This document shows, in pieces, positions 25,809-33,849 of a stretch of DNA of 64,000 nucleotides (the first letter of the stretch is position 1; each line of letters begins with the position of its first letter). A program made the translations under genes and the position numbers. This stretch comes from RBG-13-68-16 sp041494245 (lineage in GTDB: Bacteria > Acidobacteriota > Thermoanaerobaculia > Thermoanaerobaculales > Thermoanaerobaculaceae), in assembly GCA_041494245.1 (NCBI GenBank), contig JBGQAK010000014.1:1-64000 (forward strand). Direction: 5' to 3'. A model generated the notes under the pieces. The model saw nothing but the letters and a program-made list of their open reading frames with translations, had not been told where the DNA came from and ran no database searches.

Positions 25809-26375
25809 TCAGCGCTTCGTGATGGGGACGGTGCCGTCGCCCTGGATGACGATCACGGCGCAGCCGATGCGGCCGCCGGCGTTGCCGGTGGGCTGGCTCG
25901 TGAGGTCGTCGGGCTTGTCGTGGATGATCACCGAGCGGCCGAGGACACCGGTGGCCGACTGGTCAAGCGTGATCCGATGCGAGACGAGCTTCAGCGTGGC
26001 GTGCCCGTTGGCGTCGGCCTCGAGGTTGCCGTAGTCGCCGGCGTGGGACGCGTCCGCGCCCGGCGCCCCGTGGGGCTTGCCCTCGGGGTTGAAGTGGGGG
26101 CCCGCCGAGCTGCCGTCCGGTGCGGAGCAGTCGCCGAACTCGTGGATGTGGAAGCCGTGCTGGCCTGGGGTGAGGCCCGTCAACCGGGCGCTGATCTCGA
26201 CCCCGTGGTCGAGCGCCGTGAAGAGCACGACGCCCTTGACCGTGCTGGTCCCCAGTGGCTGAACGCTGGCCACCGCCACCTTGCCGGGCTGACCGGCAGC
26301 GAGTCCTCCGGCCAGCGTCGGTTGCCCGGCAGCGAGCACGAACGCCCCCAGAAGAGCCGCACGCGTTTTCGTCAT
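25809..26375 (-). CDS. sodC: Cu/Zn superoxide dismutase
   Basis: A 188-residue secreted enzyme dismutating superoxide in the periplasm. It has a signal peptide (about 1-22) and copper/zinc ligands in HGFHIHEFGDC, AGPHFNPEGKPHG and HAGDYGN, then RSVIIHDKPDDL, the disulphide partner in GRIGCAV and a normal C-terminus. ATG 26375 is chosen because GGAGGT lies just upstream; an upstream in-frame ATG adds an arginine-rich stretch that would spoil the signal peptide. It converges on aconitase and is flanked on both sides by the structured repeats. Confidence 0.94.
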   Translation of the reverse strand: MTKTRAALLGAFVLAAGQPTLAGGLAAGQPGKVAVASVQPLGTSTVKGVVLFTALDHGVEISARLTGLTPGQHGFHIHEFGDCSAPDGSSAGPHFNPEGKPHGAPGADASHAGDYGNLEADANGHATLKLVSHRITLDQSATGVLGRSVIIHDKPDDLTSQPTGNAGGRIGCAVIVIQGDGTVPITKR

Positions 26376-26451
26376 CCTGCACCTCCGGCGACCGGCTTGA
26401 AAGCCGCCGGTCACCTCTCGTCAACCGGTGCAGATGCAGGTTATTCCTGGA

Positions 26452-26544
26452 GCGAGCGACCGGCTTAGCCGGCGCTAGCGCGGGGGGCTCGGGGGGTACT
26501 TCTGCGGGGGTGGGCGGTCGGACCGCCGCAGAGCCCCCCGCAAG
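26452..26544. repeat. Structured GC-rich repeat, copy B
   Basis: Head hairpin CCGGC-tta-GCCGG, then a body with CTGCGG paired to CCGCAG and GGGGGGCTC paired to GAGCCCCCC. Same layout as copy A. It lies in the 353-base gap between sodC and the metzincin gene, which holds no gene. Confidence 0.7.
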
Positions 26545-26550
26545 GGCGCG

Positions 26551-26640
26551 GAGCGGGATTCACTCCCGCGGAGCGCGGGGGATCCGGGGGGCACTTCTGC
26601 AGTTGTGGGCGGTCGGAGCGCTGCAGAGCCCCCCGCAACG
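26551..26640. repeat. Structured GC-rich repeat, copy C
   Basis: The head hairpin here is GCGGGA-ttcac-TCCCGC. The body pairs CTGCAG with CTGCAG where copies A and B have CTGCGG with CCGCAG, so both sides of the stem changed together. It ends CCCCCCGCAACG like copy A. Confidence 0.65.
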
Positions 26641-26667
26641 GATAGACGCGGGACCCCCCGCTAGCAA

Positions 26668-26701
26668 GCGAGCGGCCGGCTTTGCCGGCGCGAGCGTTGG
26701 G
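26668..26701. repeat. Structured repeat, partial copy D (head only)
   Basis: GCGAGCGGCCGGC-ttt-GCCGGCGCGAGCG repeats the head hairpin of copies A and B, but no body follows. It abuts the 3' end of the metzincin gene. Confidence 0.6.
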
Positions 26702-26728
26702 TTTCCCGATGGCGCGGATTCTCGGGAG

Positions 26729-28663
26729 CTAGTGGCCGAGATGGAGCCGGGCCCGCTCGCCGACCGTAATCGTCTTGTTCGTCTGCGCCGTGGTGACCCC
26801 GTCGCTCACCCGCAGCGTCACGGTGTAGGTGCCGCGCAGCGCGTAGGTGTGGAACGGGTGGTGGTTCCAGGACACCTCGCCGTCGCCGAAGTCCCACACC
26901 CAGGCTATGGCTTTGGTGGAGGTGTCGGTAAATCGCACCTCGCGCCCAGCGACCGGGGTGTCGGGGGTGAAGGTGAAGGACGCCGTCAGGCCGGCCGGCG
27001 TCGGACGAACTGTGGGCGTCGGGGTAGGTGTCGGCGTCGGGGTCGGCACGACCGGCGTCGGCGTGGGCGTGGCGGTTGGGGAAGGAGTCGGCGTGGGCGT
27101 AGCGGTCGGAGGCGCGGGGCGGAAACCGTAGTCGGAGTCGCTGAGAGGCCCGGCGCCGGTGCCGTTGACGGCTCGCACCCAGTACCAGTAGGTGACCCCC
27201 GGCGTGGCGACGAAGTCCCTGATCCCGAGGGACTGGCCCGGGATGCTCGTAACGGGCGAGGCGGGAGCCGTGTTCGTGGTGTTCTTGAAGAGGTCGTAGC
27301 TGGTGGCCCCGGGGACCGAGTTCCACGTCACCTCGACCCGGTCCGTGTACGTGCCCTTTGTGGCGGACAGCCCCGTCGGTTTGGCGGGGAGGCCCGGCGT
27401 GGGCGTAGGGGTCGGGGAGGTGCCGGGGGTCGGCGTCGGTGTCGGCCCGCCGGCGCCGGGGTAGAGGTACTGAGCGCACGACCTGTCGATGGCGCCGATG
27501 GGACGGCAGCATATGGAGAACATGAGGGCGGCCGAGTCGCTGACGTGGCCGAAGCCGAGGCCGTGGCCGAGCTCGTGCTCGAGCATGAGCTTGTAGTTCG
27601 CAGCCCCCGTGCAGCCGGCGCCGTTGTTCACGATCACGAACCAGCTCCCGATGGTGTACCAGCTCGTGCCGTCGAAGGTGTGGGTGCCGGAAAACCAGGG
27701 GCCGCCGTACCCCAGCGTCCCGGAGCACCCTGAGAGGTCGCCGATGTCGCTGCACGGGTCGTTGAAGACCACGATGTTGGTGCCGAACGCGGGGGTGTCC
27801 TGAGCGCTGGTGCAGGTCATGGTGTAGCTCATCGCCCCGCCGTAGGCGAGCCTGATGCTCGTGCCCGAGATCCCCGCCCAGTCGGTGAGTGCCCCCTGGA
27901 CCTGCGCGAACCCCCCGCCGGAGAGGGAGGAGTCGCCGGTGGCGTCCGCGCTCATGGTGACTTGCTGGCCGAAATCGAACGCGTGCCAGCGGGCGTTGGT
28001 GCCGCCGCTCCCCATGAAGGCGCAACCGGCGGGCGGCGACTGGGCCGTCGCCTGGAACGGCACCTGCTCGCTGCGGGCTCGCACCTTCCGGGAATCCCAC
28101 GCCGCCGTCCCCTGCGCAACCGCACGGAGGTGCGTCAGCAGCGCGGTCTCGCGGTAGGTCTCGATCTGCTCGGGGAGTATGCCGTCCTGGCGCGGGAACG
28201 GCTGGATGTCGACGAGCTCCGGGAGGGGCGACAGCAGGGTCGAGCCGTCCCGGCCCCGGATCCGGTGGAGCAGGCCGTAGGCGAGCATGTGCGTCCCCCA
28301 CTCCCCGGTGGGCTTCTGGTCGAGGAACAGGAGGTAGAACTCGCCCGGCTCGAAGCGCGGCGAGCCCGGGACCAACCACCCGACGCCGTTCAGTTCCCCG
28401 CCCGGGACCTCCACCGTGATGCGGTCGCCCTTCTCGATGGGGCCCGCGATCGGTTCGAGTACCCGGAACGCGTTGAGCGTGAACAGCAGCTGGCCGCGTT
28501 GGGAGGTGTGCGGGGCGCCCGCCTGCGCCAGGACAACGGCCTGGCTGCTCCGAGCCAGCTCGCCCAGGTTCTCGGGGGGCACGATGGACGCAGCCCGGGC
28601 CGCCCCTGCCGTGATCACGGTCAGGGCCGCTGTCGCGAAAGCTGTTGTGGACGCCCGCCGCAT
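26729..28663 (-). CDS. Secreted metzincin-type metalloprotease with FN3 and PKD domains
   Basis: A 644-residue secreted protein: signal peptide (about 1-25), a pro-region of about 200 residues, and a catalytic domain with the zinc motif HELGHGLGFGH (H363, H367, H373) followed by an ALMFS Met-turn. Then come a P-T-P-T linker, an FN3-like domain (about 430-505), a second long P-T-P-T linker and a PKD domain (about 570-640: WDFGDGEVSW, HTYALRGTYTVTLRV). The HExxHxxGxxH plus Met-turn identifies a metzincin; the subfamily is not recognised. ATG 28663 is used because GAGGAG lies ten bases upstream; a TTG six codons earlier is possible. PKD and FN3 suggest attachment to extracellular polymer or protein substrates. 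Confidence 0.87.
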   Translation of the reverse strand: MRRASTTAFATAALTVITAGAARAASIVPPENLGELARSSQAVVLAQAGAPHTSQRGQLLFTLNAFRVLEPIAGPIEKGDRITVEVPGGELNGVGWLVPGSPRFEPGEFYLLFLDQKPTGEWGTHMLAYGLLHRIRGRDGSTLLSPLPELVDIQPFPRQDGILPEQIETYRETALLTHLRAVAQGTAAWDSRKVRARSEQVPFQATAQSPPAGCAFMGSGGTNARWHAFDFGQQVTMSADATGDSSLSGGGFAQVQGALTDWAGISGTSIRLAYGGAMSYTMTCTSAQDTPAFGTNIVVFNDPCSDIGDLSGCSGTLGYGGPWFSGTHTFDGTSWYTIGSWFVIVNNGAGCTGAANYKLMLEHELGHGLGFGHVSDSAALMFSICCRPIGAIDRSCAQYLYPGAGGPTPTPTPGTSPTPTPTPGLPAKPTGLSATKGTYTDRVEVTWNSVPGATSYDLFKNTTNTAPASPVTSIPGQSLGIRDFVATPGVTYWYWVRAVNGTGAGPLSDSDYGFRPAPPTATPTPTPSPTATPTPTPVVPTPTPTPTPTPTVRPTPAGLTASFTFTPDTPVAGREVRFTDTSTKAIAWVWDFGDGEVSWNHHPFHTYALRGTYTVTLRVSDGVTTAQTNKTITVGERARLHLGH

Positions 28664-28742
28664 GCTGCGACCGCTCCTCAAACCAAGTTAAATCCGATGG
28701 TTACAGCCCGCAGTGACGGGTGTCACGCCGGCCGGCGGACGG

Positions 28743-29210
28743 TCAGGACGCGGGCGTGCGGGGGAGCGGGGGGCGGAGCGGAAGGATGAACGGAACTCGT
28801 GCCCGGTAGTCGAGATAGGCCTCGCCGAAGCGCAGCGCGAGGTTGTGCTCCTCGCGGTTGGCGCGGACCAGCGTGACGCGGACCGCCGGGTAGAACAGGA
28901 TCAGCGCCGGGAGCGAGCGCATCGCGATGATGGCGCCGACCAGCATCAGCAGGATGCCGAGGAAGTACGGGTGCCGGACCCAGCGGTACGGCCCGTTCGT
29001 GACCAGCTCCCGGCCGCGGCCGAGCGACCGGACGGCGGCGAGCGCCAGGAGGCCGCCGAGGAGCAGGAAAGGAGCGGCGAGGCGCAGCGAGAAGCGGCTG
29101 AACTGCCCAGTCAGGAGCGCGCCGGCTGCACAGGCGGCCACCAGCAGCGCCCACGCCACCGCCATCTCGCCGACCGGCACGCCCTCGACGACCTCGGGAT
29201 CGCGGCTCAC
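28743..29210 (-). CDS. Isoprenylcysteine carboxyl methyltransferase-like membrane protein
   Basis: A 155-residue membrane protein with four to five helices and the ICMT/PEMT signature: LVTNGPYRWVRHPYFLGILL, then a Glu in NREEHNLALRFGEAYLDYRARVPF. Bacterial members are SAM-dependent methyltransferases of small lipophilic substrates, mostly uncharacterised. GTG 29210 lies 31 bases from the aminotransferase stop, so the two may be one transcript. Confidence 0.85.
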   Translation of the reverse strand: MSRDPEVVEGVPVGEMAVAWALLVAACAAGALLTGQFSRFSLRLAAPFLLLGGLLALAAVRSLGRGRELVTNGPYRWVRHPYFLGILLMLVGAIIAMRSLPALILFYPAVRVTLVRANREEHNLALRFGEAYLDYRARVPFILPLRPPLPRTPAS

Positions 29211-29240
29211 AGCAGAGGTTCTCCCGGCCCGTCCGCCGTC

Positions 29241-30458
29241 TCAGGCCGTGTGGGCGGGGGCCGACCGCAGCGTTCGGTAGCGCTCGAGGCCGGCCAGGAA
29301 AACCTCCATGGCGCGCTCCAGCTTGCGGACCTCGAGCACGTAGGCCATGCGGACCTCGTCGTTGCCGGCGCCCGGGGTGGCGTAGAAGCCGCCGGCCGGG
29401 GCGACCAGCACGGTCTCGCCCGCGAGCTGGTGCTCGGCGAGCAGCCACCTCGCGAAGTCGTCGCTGTCCTCCACGCCGCTCATCTTCACGATCATGTAGA
29501 AGGCACCGCGGGGTTGCTTCAGCACGATGCCCTCGGCGCGGGTGAGCGCGCCGAACATGACGTCGCGGCGCCGCTGGTACTCCGCCCGCACCGCGTCGAA
29601 GTACCCTTCGTCCAGGCGGTACGCGGCGATCGCGCCCATCTGCTCGAGCGTCGGAGGGCACAGGCGTGCCTGGCCGAACTTGAGCACGGAGGCCAGCACG
29701 TCCCGGTTGCGCGTGATCACGGCGCCCACCCGGGCGCCGCACGCCGAGAAGCGCTTGGAGATGGAGTCCACCACGATCACCCGCTCCTGCATGCCCGGCA
29801 GCTCGAGGACCGAGCGGTGCCGGCGGCCGTCGTAGGTGAACTCCTTGTAAACCTCGTCGCCGATCAGGAAGAGATCGTGGCGCCGCACGAACGCGGCGAG
29901 CCGCTCGATCTCTTCCCACGTGAGCACGGTGCCGGTCGGGTTGTTGGGCGAGCAGACCAGCACGGCGCGGGCGCGCGGGGAGACCGCTGCCTCCAGCACC
30001 TCGTCCGCAGGCAGGTGGAAGCCGTCCTCGGCGCGGGTGCGCACCGGCACCACCGAGAGGCTGGCCATCTCGGCGTAGCCGTTGTAGTTGGTGTAGAACG
30101 GCTCGGGGATGAGGATCTCGTCGCCCTGGTCGGCCACCACGTTGAACGCAAAGAGGATCGCCTCGGAGCCGCCGTTGGTGATGAGGATCTCCGAGGGGTC
30201 GAGGGCGATCTCGTAGCGGGCGAAATACGCGGCCATGGCCTCGCGCAGCTCGGGCAGGCCGTCGGAGGGGCCGTACTCCAGCACCTTGCCCTTGAAGCCG
30301 GCGACCGCGCGCAGGAATTCGGGTGGCGTGGCCACGTCGGGCTGGCCGATGTTGAGGTTGAAGATCTTGACGCCTCGCGCACGGGCAGCCGCCGCGAGCG
30401 GGGCCAGCTTGCGGATCGGGGACTCCTGGATCGAGATGGCGCGGCGGGAAATCTGCAT
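29241..30458 (-). CDS. Pyridoxal-phosphate aminotransferase, class I/II (aspartate aminotransferase-like)
   Basis: A 405-residue fold-type I aminotransferase. Seen: NIGQPDVATP near residue 35, the NGGSEA cofactor loop, SPNNPTGTVL, GDEVYKEFTYD and the Schiff-base lysine in SISKRFSACGARVG. The C-terminal part reads RGAFYMIVKMSG and DEVRMAYVLE, where the conserved carboxylate-binding Arg lies. The substrate is most likely aspartate, aromatic or another neutral amino acid, and cannot be fixed from sequence. ATG 30458 follows GGAGGCGAG. The upstream extension lacks conservation. Confidence 0.9.
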   Translation of the reverse strand: MQISRRAISIQESPIRKLAPLAAAARARGVKIFNLNIGQPDVATPPEFLRAVAGFKGKVLEYGPSDGLPELREAMAAYFARYEIALDPSEILITNGGSEAILFAFNVVADQGDEILIPEPFYTNYNGYAEMASLSVVPVRTRAEDGFHLPADEVLEAAVSPRARAVLVCSPNNPTGTVLTWEEIERLAAFVRRHDLFLIGDEVYKEFTYDGRRHRSVLELPGMQERVIVVDSISKRFSACGARVGAVITRNRDVLASVLKFGQARLCPPTLEQMGAIAAYRLDEGYFDAVRAEYQRRRDVMFGALTRAEGIVLKQPRGAFYMIVKMSGVEDSDDFARWLLAEHQLAGETVLVAPAGGFYATPGAGNDEVRMAYVLEVRKLERAMEVFLAGLERYRTLRSAPAHTA

Positions 30459-30710
30459 CTCGCCTCCGGTGCCTGGGCCTGCCAGGCGATCCAAGAGGGT
30501 AGCGGCAGGGCCTGCAAAAGACAAGCTTCACAAGGCGCGGACGGCGATCCAGAAGGTGGAGGGCAGGTACCGTGGCGGGTCCAACAACGCACCTCCCCTC
30601 CGTCCGGGCTCCGGCCACACCGGCTTCCATTGCCCTCCGCAAACACACCGCGGGCACCGGCGTATCCTTGGGGTGCACTCGACAGGCGCGTTTGCGGGGA
30701 GGACCGGGCG

Positions 30711-32177
30711 ATGAGCGCGAGTGACGGGAGATCGAGGCTGGGAGTGCTGGCGTTGGCCGCGCTGGCAGCAGTGGCGGTTGCCGGCGAGGCGGCTGCCGCC
30801 GACAAGGCGGCGGCCATCGACGCCCTGGTGGTGTCCTACCAGGACCTCGGGCTTTTCAGCGGCTCAGTGCTCGTCGCCGAGCACGGCAAGGTCGTGTTCA
30901 AGAAGGGGTACGGCCCCGCCAACGCGGAGTGGGGGATCCCGAACACCCCCGAGACGGTGTTCCGGCTGGGGTCGATCACGCAGCAGTTCACCTCCATGCT
31001 GGTGATGCAACTTGTCCAGGAGGGCAAGATGACGCTCGACACCAGGCTCTCCGACGTCCTGCCGACGTACCGCAAGGACACCGGCTCCAGGGTGACGATC
31101 CGCCAGCTGCTCAGCCACACCTCGGGGATCCCGTCCTACACCGACCTGCCCGGATTCATGGCCGAGGCGAGCCGCAACCCGTACAAGGTCGAGGATTTCG
31201 TCGCCAAGTACTGCTCCGGCGACCTGCAGTTCGAGCCCGGCTCGAAGTTCCGCTACGACAACTCCGGATACTTCCTGCTCGGGGCGGTGATCGAAAGGGT
31301 CACCGACAAGCCGTACGAGGAGGTGCTGGCCGACCGCATCACCGGGCCGCTCGGGATGCGCTCGACCGGGTACGACCACACCGAGGCGATCATCCGGAAG
31401 AGGGCGAGCGGCTACCAGAAGGGCCCCAGCGGCCTGCAAAACGCGCGCTACATCGACATGTCGGTCCCGTTCGCGGCTGGGGCGCTCTGCTCCACCGTCG
31501 AAGACCTCTTCCTGTGGGACCAGGCGCTCTACACCGACAGGCTCCTCTCTCCGCAGCTCAAGAAAGTGATGTTCACGCCAGGGCTCGAGAACTACGCGTT
31601 CGGCTGGGGGGTCCGGCAGGCGCCCGTGGGCCCGGACAAGGAGAACCGCACGCTGACCTCGCACGCCGGCGGCATCCCGGGCTTTTCCTCCTTCATCGTC
31701 CGCGCGATCGAGGACAAGGACCTCGTGGTGCTGCTGGACAACGCCGGCGACCCGCAGCTGGTGGACCTCTCGGCAGGGATCCTCGACATCCTGGTCGGGC
31801 GCACCCCGCCTCCCCCCAAGCGCCTGATCGGGGAGGTGCTCGCCGAGACCATCGCGGTGAGGGGCATCGAGGCGGCGCGCGCCCAGTACCGCGACCTGAA
31901 GCGGCGCGAGAAGGATGCCTACGACTTCTCCGAGCCACAGCTCAACATGCTGGGGTACCAGCTCATTGCGGCCAAAAACACCGAGGCGGCGATCGCGGTC
32001 TTCACTCTCAACGTGGAGGCGTACCCGGAGTCGTGGAACGTCTACGACAGCCTCGGCGAGGCCTACATGACCGCCGGGAAGAAGGAACTCGCGATTGCGA
32101 ACTACAAGAAGTCCCTCGAGCTCAACTCCTCCAACGACAACGCGGTCAGGCAGCTCGCGACGCTCGCGAAGCCGTGA
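30711..32177 (+). CDS. Serine beta-lactamase-fold hydrolase homologue lacking the catalytic lysine, with TPR tail
   Basis: A 488-residue secreted protein with a signal peptide (about 1-30). The beta-lactamase/PBP4-like domain (about 33-370) keeps the nucleophile context S88, the Y182-D-N motif and H318-A-G-G, but the S-x-x-K motif reads S88-I-T-Q91: the general-base lysine is glutamine (codon CAG at 30981-30983). The C-terminus has a TPR-like unit (about 424-470: WNVYDSLGEAYMTAGKKELAI). The family hydrolyses peptides, esters or beta-lactams; without Lys this one may be inactive or a binding protein. GGGGAGGA precedes ATG 30711. It is followed after 24 bases by a glycosyltransferase gene. Confidence 0.88.
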   Translation: MSASDGRSRLGVLALAALAAVAVAGEAAAADKAAAIDALVVSYQDLGLFSGSVLVAEHGKVVFKKGYGPANAEWGIPNTPETVFRLGSITQQFTSMLVMQLVQEGKMTLDTRLSDVLPTYRKDTGSRVTIRQLLSHTSGIPSYTDLPGFMAEASRNPYKVEDFVAKYCSGDLQFEPGSKFRYDNSGYFLLGAVIERVTDKPYEEVLADRITGPLGMRSTGYDHTEAIIRKRASGYQKGPSGLQNARYIDMSVPFAAGALCSTVEDLFLWDQALYTDRLLSPQLKKVMFTPGLENYAFGWGVRQAPVGPDKENRTLTSHAGGIPGFSSFIVRAIEDKDLVVLLDNAGDPQLVDLSAGILDILVGRTPPPPKRLIGEVLAETIAVRGIEAARAQYRDLKRREKDAYDFSEPQLNMLGYQLIAAKNTEAAIAVFTLNVEAYPESWNVYDSLGEAYMTAGKKELAIANYKKSLELNSSNDNAVRQLATLAKP

Positions 32178-32201
32178 GCCGTTGACCGCGCGGGGACGCG
32201 C

Positions 32202-33782
32202 GTGGTGAGCACCGCAGCCTTGGCGCCGGCGCTGCCTGACAGTGGAGCCCACGGCGCGCGCAGCGCGCTCGCCGGCGGGTCCGCGATCGTGGCCTACGTG
32301 GCCGCGGCCACGCTGCTCTTTCGTCTGGCCACGGCCGGCGTGTACGGCCTCTTCGTGGACGAACTGTACTTCTTGGCGTGCGGCGAGCACCCGGCCTGGG
32401 GGTACGTGGACATGCCCCCGCTCACCGCGGTGCAGGCGTGGCTGGCGCGCTCGCTGTTCGGGGACTCGATGGCCGCGCTCCGGCTGCTCCCCACCCTCGA
32501 GGGCGCGGGGCTCGTGCTTCTGGTCGGCGCCCTCGCCCGCCGCCTCGGAGGCGGCCGCTCCGCGCAGGCGCTCGCCGCGCTGGCCGCCGCGCTGGCACCG
32601 GGCTTGCTGGCGTTCTACAGCATCCTGTCCATGAACGCCGTCGAGCCCCTGGTGTGGACCGGCCTCGCCTATGCGCTCGTGCGTGTGATCCAGGGGGAGC
32701 CGCGCTGGTGGCTTGTCTTCGGCGCGGTGGGGGGCCTCGGGCTCGAGAACAAGGACACCGTGCTGGTGTTCGGCTTCGCGCTCGTCGCGGGCCTCGTGGC
32801 CGTGCCGGAGCGGCGTCTCCTGGTCAACCGATGGTTCCTGCTCGGCGCGGCAGTCGCGTTCGTGCTCTTCCTGCCCAACCTGGTCTGGATGATCCAGCAC
32901 CACTTCCCCCACCTGGAGCAGCTCGCCAACATCCGGCGCAACCAGCGCAACGTGGAGCTGTCACCGCTGCAGTTCATAGTCCAGCAGTTCCTGTTCACCA
33001 ACCCGCTCGCAGCGCCGGTGTGGGTGGGCGGGCTCGCCTGGCTGCTCGCGAGCCGGGCGGGCCGGGCGTACCGCGGGCTCGGCCTGGCCTACCTGATCAG
33101 CCTGGTCGTGCTGATCGCCACGCACGGGCGGTTCTACTACCTCGCGGCTGCATACCCGATGCTTTTCGCCGTGGGCGGTGTCGCGCTGGAGCGGTGGCTC
33201 GCCGCGCCGCGAGCGACCTGGCTGAAGGTGGCGTACGCGGTGGTGGTGGGGATCTCGGGTGCCCTTCTCGCGCCGATGTTCACCCCCGTCCTGAAACCCG
33301 AGTCGTTCGTCCGATACGCACGCGCCATCGGGATGGGCATGCCACAGCTCGAGCACCGGCGCACGAGCGCGCTGCCGCAGTTCTTCGCGGACCGCTTCGG
33401 GTGGCCCGAGATGGCTGAAACCGTCGCCAAGGTCTACCACTCGCTGCCCCCAAAGGAGCGGGCCAGGGCAGCGATCTTCGGCCAGGACTACGGCCAGGCC
33501 GGGGCCATCGACTTCTACGGCCCGAAGCTCGGCCTCCCCAAGGCGATCTCGGGCCACCTCACCTACTGGTACTGGGGCCCGCGCCGCTACACCGGCGACC
33601 TCGTGGTCGTTCTCGGCGACACCAAGGAGTCGCTGCAGAGGTACTTCGAGAGCGTGCAGGAGGCCGCGACGGTCTCCAACCCGTACTCGATGCGGTCCCA
33701 GAACTTCACCATCTACGTCTGCCGGAAGCCCAAGGGGTGGACGATGCGGGAGGTCTGGCCCCGTCTGAAGAACTGGGGGTGA
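32202..33782 (+). CDS. PMT/GT39-like membrane glycosyltransferase
   Basis: A 526-residue inner-membrane protein with about eleven hydrophobic segments. It has the GT-C signature acidic pair in VDELYFLACGEHP (about 51-63) and VDMPPLTA in the first periplasmic loop, as in PMT_2/ArnT-like glycosyltransferases that use polyprenyl-phosphate sugars. A C-terminal soluble domain of about 150 residues follows (ARAAIFGQDYGQAGAIDFYG). Acceptor and donor are unknown. GTG 32202 or the next codon, GTG 32205, are both possible starts. Confidence 0.88.
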   Translation: MVSTAALAPALPDSGAHGARSALAGGSAIVAYVAAATLLFRLATAGVYGLFVDELYFLACGEHPAWGYVDMPPLTAVQAWLARSLFGDSMAALRLLPTLEGAGLVLLVGALARRLGGGRSAQALAALAAALAPGLLAFYSILSMNAVEPLVWTGLAYALVRVIQGEPRWWLVFGAVGGLGLENKDTVLVFGFALVAGLVAVPERRLLVNRWFLLGAAVAFVLFLPNLVWMIQHHFPHLEQLANIRRNQRNVELSPLQFIVQQFLFTNPLAAPVWVGGLAWLLASRAGRAYRGLGLAYLISLVVLIATHGRFYYLAAAYPMLFAVGGVALERWLAAPRATWLKVAYAVVVGISGALLAPMFTPVLKPESFVRYARAIGMGMPQLEHRRTSALPQFFADRFGWPEMAETVAKVYHSLPPKERARAAIFGQDYGQAGAIDFYGPKLGLPKAISGHLTYWYWGPRRYTGDLVVVLGDTKESLQRYFESVQEAATVSNPYSMRSQNFTIYVCRKPKGWTMREVWPRLKNWG

Positions 33783-33824
33783 GATCACGCCCGCGTGTTG
33801 CGGGCATGCCCGGCGGTGGTGGCG

Positions 33825-33830
33825 CATACT
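33825..33830 (+). promoter_or_regulatory. Probable -10 box upstream of aceK
   Basis: CATACT lies six bases before a GTG (33837) that opens an eight-codon frame ending at TGA 33861-33863, overlapping the aceK ATG (33850) out of frame. GGGAGAG just before that ATG is the aceK ribosome site. Confidence 0.35.
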
Positions 33831-33849
33831 TGTGCCGTGAGGGAGAGCG

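Noticed and set aside
26995..27120. Periodic GTCGGCGTGGGC-like DNA resembling a CRISPR or satellite
   Set aside because: It encodes the P-T-P-T linkers of the secreted metalloprotease; units are short, unspaced and in frame.
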